From positions 1-5,531 of the forward strand of contig SFFP01000134.1 of the NCBI GenBank assembly GCA_004556875.1: a stretch of DNA of 5,531 nt, written 5' to 3'. The stretch is from Ruminococcus flavefaciens. Its GTDB lineage: Bacteria > Bacillota_A > Clostridia > Oscillospirales > Ruminococcaceae. Position 1 is the stretch's first letter, and each line of letters opens with the position of its first letter. The translations under genes and the position numbers were made by a program. Below are positions 1 to 5,236 of this stretch, one piece after another. The notes under the pieces were generated by a model. The model saw only the letters and a list, made by a program, of their open reading frames with translations. It ran no database searches and was not told the origin of the DNA.

Positions 1-476
1 ACGGCTATAACATCATAATGGGAAGAAAGTTCTATTCCAATCATAATCTTGTTATTCTTGACTGTGCCGAAGTTACATTCGGCAATAACGTATTCATCGG
101 TCCAAACTGCGGTTTTTACACCGCTGAACACCCTATAGATGCCGACACAAGAAATCAGGGACTTGAATCCGCAAAACCTATCAAGGTAGGAAGCAACGTA
201 TGGATAGGCGGTAATGTTACCGTTCTCGGCGGTGTCACTATCGGTGATAACACCGTCATAGGCGCAGGAAGCGTAGTTACAAAGGATATCCCTGCAAACT
301 GCGTTGCTGTGGGAAATCCCTGCAAGCCTGTAAAGGAGATAACTTCAAGACCTTCTGCTGAACCTGAAGATGAGGCTCAGGAAAAGCCAAAGCCGACTCC
401 ACCGCCAAAACCAAGACACCTTAAAGTTGATCTTGTTGAAAATAATCCGTTCAACAGCTTTCCCGACAAAAAGTAA
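1..476 (+). CDS. Sugar O-acetyltransferase (maltose/galactoside acetyltransferase family), 5'-truncated by the window edge
   Basis: Left-handed beta-helix (LbH) acyltransferase that would transfer acetyl from acetyl-CoA to a sugar hydroxyl in the cytosol; the true acceptor is unknown. The reading frame is open to the left edge and the residues before the first visible ATG (18) read GYNI, which belongs to the conserved family core (YGYNI...FYxNxNxxILD). The gene therefore starts upstream, with roughly 80 residues missing. Counting from that ATG, FYSNHNLVILD lies at 5-15, the catalytic-type His at 38 in YTAEHPID, and hexapeptide repeats with VWIGGNVTVLGGVTIGDN at 61-78. The usual family end, NPCKPVKEI, is at 100-108. 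After it comes a tail of about 44 residues, acidic then proline/lysine rich (KPKPTPPPKPR), closing with ENNPFNSFPDKK, which the standard family of about 185 aa lacks. The stop is 21 nt before the LysR gene, suggesting cotranscription. Family assignment is firm; substrate is not. Confidence 0.9.
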   Translation, partial: GYNIIMGRKFYSNHNLVILDCAEVTFGNNVFIGPNCGFYTAEHPIDADTRNQGLESAKPIKVGSNVWIGGNVTVLGGVTIGDNTVIGAGSVVTKDIPANCVAVGNPCKPVKEITSRPSAEPEDEAQEKPKPTPPPKPRHLKVDLVENNPFNSFPDKK

Positions 477-497
477 CGACGAAAGGACGACTGAACC

Positions 498-1448
498 ATG
501 AACACCTTACATTTCAAATATGCCGTTGAGATCGAAAAGACCCGTTCTATTACACAGGCGGCTGAAAATCTCTACATGGCTCAGCCTAATCTGAGCAAAG
601 CTATAAAAGAACTGGAAAACACCCTCGGTATCACTATTTTCCGCCGTACTTCAAAGGGCGTTATCCCCACGGATCAGGGACTTAAATTCCTCGATTACGC
701 TAAACAGGTGCTTATCCAGATCGACAATATGGAAGCTATTCACTCCCCTGACAAGCCTAAAAACAGCCGCCTTCGCATTTCCGTTCCGCGAACAGGCTAT
801 ATCTCAAAGGCTTTTTCCGAGTATATCGCTTCACTTGATACTCCCGAGGATATGGAAGTGTTCTTCTGTGAGACAAATTCCCTGAGAACTATCGAAAATG
901 TACGCGAAAATGGCTATGATTTTGGCGTTATCCGCTATAATACCGCCCATGAGAAATACTTCACAGACTTCCTCGCTGAAAAAAATCTCGACGGAAAGCT
1001 CTTGTGGGAGTTTGAAATGCTTGCGGTAATGTCCGCCGAGCACCCCGTTGCAGATGCCGACGAGATAACCTACTCCGAGCTTTCCTGCAACTATACGGAG
1101 CTTGCACAGGGCGACGACGCAGTCCCATATGTTTCGGGCGCTGTTGAAAAGCTCTATGCCTCAAACCGTCCTGCTGACGTTCCCGTAAGAAAGGTATTGA
1201 TGTATGACCGAGGAAGCGCTCTTGACTTCCTGCTGACCGTTCCTCAGGCTTTCATGCTTGACTCTCCCGTACCTGCAAGCCTTTGCGGAAAATACGGACT
1301 TGTCCAGAGAAAATGTGCATTCCCTGACAACAGCTTCAAGGATATGCTCATCTATACTTCGGGACATAAGCTCTCTGACAACGAACTGAAGCTTGTGAAC
1401 AGACTTTACGAAGTAAGAAATGAAAGCGCATTTGCTGAATACAAATGA
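498..1448 (+). CDS. LysR-family transcriptional regulator
   Basis: DNA-binding regulator of 316 aa, a normal length for the family. The N-terminal winged helix-turn-helix lies at about residues 1-60, with the characteristic pattern SITQAAENLYMAQPNLSKAI (18-37) followed by KELENTLGITIFRR and TDQG. A linker helix runs to about residue 85, then the periplasmic-binding-protein-like effector domain (about 90-300). The ligand cannot be read from the sequence. The start is supported by AAAGGA (482-487) about 10 nt upstream and by alignment of the HTH with the usual family N-terminus. It sits 21 nt after the acetyltransferase with no promoter between them, so the two are probably one transcript ending at the hairpin at 1519-1542. 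LysR proteins usually regulate a neighbouring gene, so the acetyltransferase or genes upstream of the window are candidate targets; regulation of the downstream nfn operon is possible but unsupported. Confidence 0.93.
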   Translation: MNTLHFKYAVEIEKTRSITQAAENLYMAQPNLSKAIKELENTLGITIFRRTSKGVIPTDQGLKFLDYAKQVLIQIDNMEAIHSPDKPKNSRLRISVPRTGYISKAFSEYIASLDTPEDMEVFFCETNSLRTIENVRENGYDFGVIRYNTAHEKYFTDFLAEKNLDGKLLWEFEMLAVMSAEHPVADADEITYSELSCNYTELAQGDDAVPYVSGAVEKLYASNRPADVPVRKVLMYDRGSALDFLLTVPQAFMLDSPVPASLCGKYGLVQRKCAFPDNSFKDMLIYTSGHKLSDNELKLVNRLYEVRNESAFAEYK

Positions 1449-1518
1449 TATATCCAAATCAGAATGTTAATATTCTTATAAAGAATAACTGATAACTGTA
1501 CAAATCATAAATTTTCGA

Positions 1519-1542
1519 GGCGGCTTTAAGCCGCCTTTTCTT
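1519..1542 (+). terminator. Intrinsic terminator after the LysR gene
   Basis: A perfect 7-bp GC-rich stem, GGCGGCT (1519-1525) and AGCCGCC (1529-1535), with a TTA loop, is followed by TTTTCTT. It lies 70 nt after the LysR stop codon. The 70 nt between them hold nothing I can name. The upstream side lacks a proper A-run, so it should work mainly on the plus strand. Confidence 0.9.
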
Positions 1543-1564
1543 ATATTTCCCATACATTTCCGCC

Positions 1565-1612
1565 CCTGACAAGCCTTTGTCAGGCAATTGTCAAGGTGGG
1601 ATTTACCACTTG
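1565..1612. repeat. Two adjacent inverted repeats upstream of the nfn promoter
   Basis: First stem: CCTGACAA (1565-1572) and TTGTCAGG (1577-1584), 8 perfect base pairs around a GCCT loop. Second stem: CAAGGTGG (1592-1599) and CCACTTG (1606-1612), 7 pairs with one bulged G. TTGTCA recurs at 1577-1582 and 1588-1593. Neither stem is followed by a T-run, so they do not look like terminators. They may be protein-binding sites or the remains of a small structured RNA; function unknown. Confidence 0.5.
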
Positions 1613-1641
1613 AATATCGATATCGGAATATCGATATTCCG
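1612..1641. promoter_or_regulatory. Candidate operator: two ATATCGATAT palindromes upstream of the nfn promoter
   Basis: The 10-bp palindrome ATATCGATAT occurs at 1614-1623 and 1628-1637, with centres 14 bp apart. The second copy sits inside a perfect 18-bp palindrome, CGGAATATCGATATTCCG (1624-1641), ending 9 bp before the proposed -35 box. Viewed as a direct repeat, GAATATCGATAT starts at 1612 and at 1626. Position and symmetry suggest binding of a dimeric regulator, either an activator beside RNA polymerase or a repressor. The regulator is not identified, and the element does not resemble the clostridial Rex consensus. Confidence 0.6.
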
Positions 1642-1650
1642 CTGTTATAT

Positions 1651-1679
1651 TTGTGCAACAAGTTTTTGTGTGATATAAT
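1651..1679 (+). promoter_or_regulatory. Sigma-A promoter of the nfnA-nfnB-rex operon
   Basis: The -10 box TATAAT (1674-1679) is a perfect match and is preceded by TG at 1671-1672 in extended -10 spacing (TGATATAAT). A -35-like TTGTGC (1651-1656, three of six consensus positions) lies exactly 17 bp upstream. Transcription should start near 1686, leaving a leader of about 90 nt before nfnA. The weak -35 box with a strong extended -10 fits a promoter modulated by an activator or by a repressor at the palindrome just upstream. Confidence 0.72.
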
Positions 1680-1692
1680 ATTGAATATATCA
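1671..1692. repeat. Inverted repeat overlapping the -10 box and likely transcription start
   Basis: TGATATA (1671-1677) and TATATCA (1686-1692) form perfect 7-bp arms separated by 8 bp, giving a 22-bp site over the -10 box and predicted start point. That is a classic repressor position. The arms are AT-rich and part of the symmetry comes from the -10 box itself, so chance similarity is quite possible. Confidence 0.35.
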
Positions 1693-1693
1693 A

Positions 1694-1752
1694 TGCAGTA
1701 CCTGTATCTGAGGAGATCAATGGGGATATCACAGAAAAGCTCCCGTACTGCA
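1694..1752 (+). promoter_or_regulatory. Possible structured leader of the nfn operon
   Basis: TGCAGTAC (1694-1701) and GTACTGCA (1745-1752) are perfect 8-bp complements that would close a 43-nt internal region near the 5' end of the predicted transcript. Inside, CTGT (1702-1705) could pair with ACAG (1731-1734) and extend with ATC/GAT around a bulge. The enclosed region contains AGGAG (1711-1715) followed by an ATG (1720), the start of a potential 36-codon upstream reading frame. I do not recognise a known riboswitch class and no terminator hairpin follows it. Confidence 0.35.
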
Positions 1753-1778
1753 AATCTATGGCAAGGAAGGTATGGACT

Positions 1779-2618
1779 ATGTTTGAAATTCTTGAAAAAA
1801 GAAGTCTTAATCCCACCGTTACTCTTATGAAGATCAACGCTCCAAAAGTCGCAAGAAAGGCTGAGCCCGGTCAGTTCATCATTCTCAGAACTGATGCTGA
1901 CGGAGAGCGTATTCCGCTTACTATCGCGGATTTTGACCGCGAAAAGGGCACTGTTACTATCATTTTCCAGATAGTAGGCGCTACTACCGAAAAGCTTAAC
2001 CACCTTAACGAGGGCGACTGCCTTCAGGACTTTGTTGGTCCTCTCGGCAGAGCTACCGAAACTGAGGGGCTGAAAAAGGTCGCTGTTGTTGGCGGCGGTG
2101 TTGGCTGTGCTATCGCTTACCCTGTGGCAAAGAAGCTCCATGAACTGGGCGTTGAGGTACATTCTATAGTTGGTTTCAGAAATAAAGACCTTGTTATACT
2201 CGAAGATGAATTCAAAGCTTCAAGCTCTAAGTTCGTGCTTATGAGCGATGACGGCAGCGCAGGCGAAAAGGGTCTCGTTACAGATGCTCTCAAAAAGCTC
2301 ATCGACAGCGGTGAAAAGTACGACAGAGTCATCACTATCGGTCCTCTTATTATGATGAAGTTCGTCTGTCGTCTCACTAAGGAGTACGAAATACCTACTG
2401 TTGCTTCCATGAACCCTATTATGATAGACGGTACAGGTATGTGCGGCGGATGCCGTCTTACTGTCGGCGGTCAGACTAAGTTTGCCTGCGTTGACGGTCC
2501 TGAATTCGACGGTCACCTTATCGACTTCGATGAGGCTATGGCAAGAGGCGCTATGTATAAGCCTTTCGAGCGCCATGCTTACGAAGAAGCCTGCAATCTG
2601 TTCAAGGAGGTAAAGTAA
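1779..2618 (+). CDS. nfnA: NfnA: NADH-dependent ferredoxin:NADP+ oxidoreductase, small (alpha) subunit
   Basis: FAD/NAD-binding small subunit (279 aa) of the cytosolic bifurcating transhydrogenase NfnAB; it takes electrons from NADH and carries a [2Fe-2S] cluster. It belongs to the ferredoxin-NADP-reductase superfamily together with PyrK and the sulfide dehydrogenase subunit SudB. An FAD-binding beta-barrel carries RIPLTI (44-49), an NAD-binding Rossmann part carries GGGVGC (105-110), and the C-terminal cluster motif DGTGMCGGCRLTVGG has C222, C225 and a third Cys at 237. D217 stands where NfnA proteins use an aspartate as fourth ligand. I chose ATG 1779 because MFEILEKRSL matches the usual family N-terminus and AGGAAGG (1764-1770) sits 8 nt upstream; ATG 1758 would add seven residues and place that ribosome binding site inside the gene. 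One nt separates it from nfnB. Confidence 0.93.
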   Translation: MFEILEKRSLNPTVTLMKINAPKVARKAEPGQFIILRTDADGERIPLTIADFDREKGTVTIIFQIVGATTEKLNHLNEGDCLQDFVGPLGRATETEGLKKVAVVGGGVGCAIAYPVAKKLHELGVEVHSIVGFRNKDLVILEDEFKASSSKFVLMSDDGSAGEKGLVTDALKKLIDSGEKYDRVITIGPLIMMKFVCRLTKEYEIPTVASMNPIMIDGTGMCGGCRLTVGGQTKFACVDGPEFDGHLIDFDEAMARGAMYKPFERHAYEEACNLFKEVK

Positions 2619-2619
2619 T

Positions 2620-4005
2620 ATGCCGAATATGTCACTTACAAGAAACGAGATGCCTGTACAGGCTCCCGATGTGAGAAATAAAAATTTCAGTGAGGTAGCT
2701 CTCGGTTATACCGAAGAACAGGCTATCGACGAGGCTAAGCGCTGTCTTGGCTGCAAGAACAAGCCATGCTCTACAGGATGTCCTGTACAGATAGATATCC
2801 CTGCATTTATCGCTCAGGTCGCTGAGGGTAATTTCGCAGAGGCTTACAAGATAATCACTAAGTCAAGCTCACTCCCTGCTGTATGCGGAAGAGTATGTCC
2901 GCAGGAAACACAGTGCGAAAGCAAGTGCGTAAGAGGCAAAAAGGGCGAGCCTGTCGCTATCGGAAGATTAGAGCGTTTCGTTGCAGACTGGCACAATGCT
3001 CAGCCCGAGACAACTCCCGAGATCCCTGCAAAAAACGGTCACAAGGCTGCTGTTATCGGTTCAGGTCCATCGGGTCTTGCCTGCGCAGGCGACCTTGCTA
3101 AAAAGGGCTATGACGTTACTATTTTCGAAGCTCTCCACGTTGCAGGCGGAGTTCTCTCCTACGGTATCCCTGAGTTCAGACTTCCTAAGTCTATCGTTCA
3201 GAAGGAAATCGGCGGTCTCAAGGCTCTCGGCGTAAAGGTAGAGACAAATACCGTTGTCGGCAAGACTATCTCTGTTGACGAGCTTATGAAGGAAGAAGGC
3301 TTTGAGAGCGTATTCATCGGCTCAGGTGCAGGTCTTCCGAGATTTATGAATATCCCGGGTGAAAACCTCAACGGCGTTTACTCAGCTAACGAGTTTCTCA
3401 CACGTATAAACCTTATGAAGGCTTATAAGGAGGGCAGTGCTACTCCTATAAAGGCAGGCAGCAAGGCTGTTATCGTCGGCGGCGGAAACGTTGCTATGGA
3501 CGCTGCCCGCTGCGCTAAGAGACTTGGTGCTGAGGTATACATCGTATACAGACGTACAGAGGCTGAGCTTCCTGCAAGAGCTGAGGAAGTTGAGCATGCT
3601 AAGGAAGAGGGCATTATCTTTAAGTTCCTCACAAACCCTGTTGAGATACAGGCTACTGAGGACGGCTGGGTAAAGAGCGTTCATTGCCAGCAGATGGAGC
3701 TTTCCGAGCCTGATGCTTCAGGCAGAGCTAAGCCTGTCCCGATAGATGGCGCTTTCATCGACATTGACGCTGACTGCGTTATCATGTCTATCGGTACTTC
3801 TCCAAATCCGCTCATCAAGTCTACAACTGAGGGACTGGATACACAGAAATGGGGCGGCATCATCGCTGACGAGAACGGTCTTACTTCTAAGGAAGGCGTT
3901 TACGCTGGCGGCGACGCTGTAACAGGTGCAGCTACTGTTATCCTTGCAATGGGTGCAGGCAAGAAGGCTGCCGCTGCTATGGACGAGTATATGCAGAATA
4001 AATGA
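2620..4005 (+). CDS. nfnB: NfnB: NADH-dependent ferredoxin:NADP+ oxidoreductase, large (beta) subunit; GltD-like
   Basis: Bifurcating subunit (461 aa) holding the FAD that splits electrons between ferredoxin and NADP(H). The N-terminal ferredoxin-like domain has C42, C45, C50, C54 and C89, C93, C99, C103. By analogy with dihydropyrimidine dehydrogenase spacing, two [4Fe-4S] clusters form, and E118 in IGRLERF probably takes the non-cysteine ligand place. FAD-binding GSGPSG is at 147-152, the NADPH Rossmann motif GGGNVA at 287-292 with R311/R312 for the phosphate, and the closing FAD motif YAGGDAVTGAATV at 428-440. AAGGAGG (2604-2610), inside the end of nfnA, drives the start; the single-nt gap implies translational coupling. 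It is annotated in many genomes as glutamate synthase small chain GltD, but there is no large GltB subunit here and the adjacent NfnA decides the call. Confidence 0.93.
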   Translation: MPNMSLTRNEMPVQAPDVRNKNFSEVALGYTEEQAIDEAKRCLGCKNKPCSTGCPVQIDIPAFIAQVAEGNFAEAYKIITKSSSLPAVCGRVCPQETQCESKCVRGKKGEPVAIGRLERFVADWHNAQPETTPEIPAKNGHKAAVIGSGPSGLACAGDLAKKGYDVTIFEALHVAGGVLSYGIPEFRLPKSIVQKEIGGLKALGVKVETNTVVGKTISVDELMKEEGFESVFIGSGAGLPRFMNIPGENLNGVYSANEFLTRINLMKAYKEGSATPIKAGSKAVIVGGGNVAMDAARCAKRLGAEVYIVYRRTEAELPARAEEVEHAKEEGIIFKFLTNPVEIQATEDGWVKSVHCQQMELSEPDASGRAKPVPIDGAFIDIDADCVIMSIGTSPNPLIKSTTEGLDTQKWGGIIADENGLTSKEGVYAGGDAVTGAATVILAMGAGKKAAAAMDEYMQNK

Positions 4006-4027
4006 CTCCTCTGAATGGAGGTATACC

Positions 4028-4648
4028 ATGATAAAAAACATTACCTCACAGACGCTTTCGCGGCTTCCTATATACTTCAACTACCTCGTATCACTTCCAG
4101 AGCAGAGAAAAAAAGGAAACATATCAGCTACAGCTATTGCTGAAGCTCTCGGTCTCAACGATGTTCAGGTCAGAAAAGACCTTGCTTCGGTGAGCAGCGG
4201 CGGCCGTCCGAAGGTCGGATACATGACCTCAGAGCTTATCAGCGATATAGGTAAATTTCTCGGCTTTGAAAATCATGACAGAGTAGTTGTCGCAGGCATG
4301 GGAAACTTCGGAAGAGCTATGCTGGAATATAACGGCTTTCAGGCTTACGGCTTTGATATCGTATGCGGTTTTGACTGCAATGCTGAACGCGTCGGCAAAT
4401 CCGTCGGCGGCAAGCCTGTAAGACATATCGACGAGCTTGAGGATTTTTGCAGAAAAAGCGATATCCGTATCGGTATCATCACCGTGCCCGAATCTGCGGC
4501 ACAGGAGGTATGTGACCGTATGGCAGAGGCCGGGATACGCTTTATCCTCAACTTCGCAGCTGTACATCTCAACGCTCCTAAAGGTGTTGCCGTACACAAC
4601 GAAAATATTTCCCTGACCCTTGCAATGCTTGCAAGATGCAGCGGATAA
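4028..4648 (+). CDS. rex: Redox-sensing transcriptional repressor Rex
   Basis: Homodimeric NADH/NAD+ sensor of 206 aa, the usual Rex length. Rex binds DNA when NAD+ dominates and lets go when NADH rises, releasing fermentation and hydrogen-metabolism genes. The N-terminal winged helix (about 1-78) includes the recognition region LNDVQVRKDLA (43-53) and the wing GGRPKVGY (58-65). The Rossmann domain starts with VVVAGMGNFGRAM, its dinucleotide loop GMGNFG at 90-95. NFAAVHLNAPKGV (175-187) and the domain-swapped C-terminal helix NISLTLAML (193-201) are also typical. The start at 4028 has GGAGG (4017-4021) 6 nt upstream and gives the family N-terminus; a reading frame opening at 3926 is longer only because it overlaps nfnB. 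The gap of 22 nt after nfnB without a promoter places it in the nfn operon, so NADH sensing is coexpressed with an NADH-using enzyme. Confidence 0.95.
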   Translation: MIKNITSQTLSRLPIYFNYLVSLPEQRKKGNISATAIAEALGLNDVQVRKDLASVSSGGRPKVGYMTSELISDIGKFLGFENHDRVVVAGMGNFGRAMLEYNGFQAYGFDIVCGFDCNAERVGKSVGGKPVRHIDELEDFCRKSDIRIGIITVPESAAQEVCDRMAEAGIRFILNFAAVHLNAPKGVAVHNENISLTLAMLARCSG

Positions 4649-4650
4649 TA

Positions 4651-4683
4651 AAAAAGGGACTGCTTAGGCAGTCCCTTTTATTT
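4651..4683 (+). terminator. Intrinsic terminator of the nfnA-nfnB-rex operon
   Basis: GGGACTGC (4656-4663) pairs perfectly with GCAGTCCC (4668-4675) around a TTAG loop. Flanking A's (4652-4655) extend the stem with T's (4676-4679), and TTTTATTT follows. It starts 2 nt after the rex stop codon. The A-run on the other side means it could also stop minus-strand transcripts. Confidence 0.93.
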
Positions 4684-4715
4684 CTCAACATTTTATTACT
4701 CTTATGTCACTTTTA

Positions 4716-4744
4716 TTGACATTGTGCTATTGCCGAGGTATAAT
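4716..4744 (+). promoter_or_regulatory. Perfect-consensus sigma-A promoter for the small membrane protein gene
   Basis: TTGACA (4716-4721) and TATAAT (4739-4744) both match the consensus fully with the optimal 17-bp spacer. Transcription should begin near 4751, leaving an AT-rich leader of about 90 nt. The leader holds a weak hairpin (4787-4793 with 4803-4809, one wobble pair) and no T-run terminator. No obvious operator overlaps the promoter, which suggests high constitutive expression unless the leader is regulatory. Confidence 0.85.
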
Positions 4745-4841
4745 TAATGTATAATTTATTATCCGCTGAAAAACTTTCACGCCAACAAATTCCATATATA
4801 AAGGGATTTTCAAATCACATTTTTTAAAGGAGACAAAAAAT

Positions 4842-5174
4842 ATGACTACATCAAAAAATTCCCGTGACAAAAAGAAAACAAATATCGACCCAATAATTCT
4901 TTTCGCCGTTTTTATCGTTGCGGCTCTTGTTTTCGGTATCTTGTTCTATTGCACATTGCCTTATATATCAGAGAATTATCATCAGAAACTGATAAATAAA
5001 TATTTAGTTTCCGATGTCTATGAAACCGCTGTTCAAAAAGCTTCAACCTCAATTTTCAATATGAGGATCAAGGCTGTTTTATACGGCGTGATCGCTTTTA
5101 TTTCAGCTATCAGTTCTGTTTTCAGCATACGCTCTATAAAGAAAACACACACAGCAGCAGTTTCTTCCGTATAA
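4842..5174 (+). CDS. Small two-helix membrane protein, unknown function
   Basis: I do not recognise this 110-aa protein. A basic N-terminus (KNSRDKKK, 5-12) precedes a hydrophobic helix at about 17-39 (PIILFAVFIVAALVF...). A polar segment of about 36 residues (40-75) follows, then a second helix at about 76-96, and a basic end RSIKK (97-101). By the positive-inside rule both ends should be cytoplasmic and the middle loop outside. There is no lipobox, and the first helix has no clear cleavage site, so it is more likely an anchor than a signal peptide. AAAGGAGA (4826-4833) about 8 nt before ATG 4842 supports the start. It is monocistronic: own consensus promoter upstream, terminator downstream. 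Codon use is more AT-rich than in the nfn genes. That it is a real gene is well supported; its role is open. Confidence 0.82.
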   Translation: MTTSKNSRDKKKTNIDPIILFAVFIVAALVFGILFYCTLPYISENYHQKLINKYLVSDVYETAVQKASTSIFNMRIKAVLYGVIAFISAISSVFSIRSIKKTHTAAVSSV

Positions 5175-5202
5175 TATCAAAGACAAAACCTGAAAAAGCA
5201 TA

Positions 5203-5231
5203 AAAAACGGCGGTATAATACCGCCGTTTTT
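5203..5231. terminator. Bidirectional terminator between convergent genes
   Basis: CGGCGGTA (5208-5215) and TACCGCCG (5219-5226) form a perfect 8-bp stem with a TAA loop, flanked by AAAAA (5203-5207) on the left and TTTTT (5227-5231) on the right. It therefore reads as a stem plus U-run on both strands. It serves the plus-strand membrane protein gene and the minus-strand gene ending at 5237. Confidence 0.92.
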
Positions 5232-5236
5232 CATTA

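Noticed and set aside
1651..1668. TTGTGCAACAAG stretch as a Rex operator
   Set aside because: The TTGT and ACAA elements are only 3 bp apart and the second half of an 18-bp Rex site does not match, so I kept it only as the -35 region.
1758..1778. In-frame ATG at 1758 as the start of nfnA
   Set aside because: It would add seven residues (MARKVWT) not typical of the family, has no good ribosome binding site, and would put the strong AGGAAGG site inside the gene. ATG 1779 fits the family N-terminus and the spacing.
1476..2162. Long antisense reading frame (228 codons) opposite the nfn promoter and nfnA
   Set aside because: It crosses a terminator, the promoter region and the coding strand of nfnA, is rich in Ser/Leu/Cys as expected for an antisense shadow, and has no recognisable domain.
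2620..4005. Calling this gene GltD, the glutamate synthase small subunit
   Set aside because: GltD and NfnB are homologous, but there is no GltB-type large subunit in the window and the gene is fused in operon order to nfnA, which is the NfnAB signature.
4006..4021. Small hairpin CTCC/GGAG in the nfnB-rex gap as a translational switch for rex
   Set aside because: Only 4 bp and easily formed by chance next to any GGAGG ribosome binding site; too weak to claim.
3926..4027. A longer Rex starting inside nfnB at 3926
   Set aside because: The extra 34 residues overlap nfnB, do not look like Rex, and the GGAGG site 6 nt before 4028 gives a standard Rex N-terminus.
4750..4755. Second TATAAT as an alternative -10 box for the membrane protein gene
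   Set aside because: No -35 box lies at proper spacing, whereas TATAAT 4739-4744 has a perfect TTGACA exactly 17 bp upstream.
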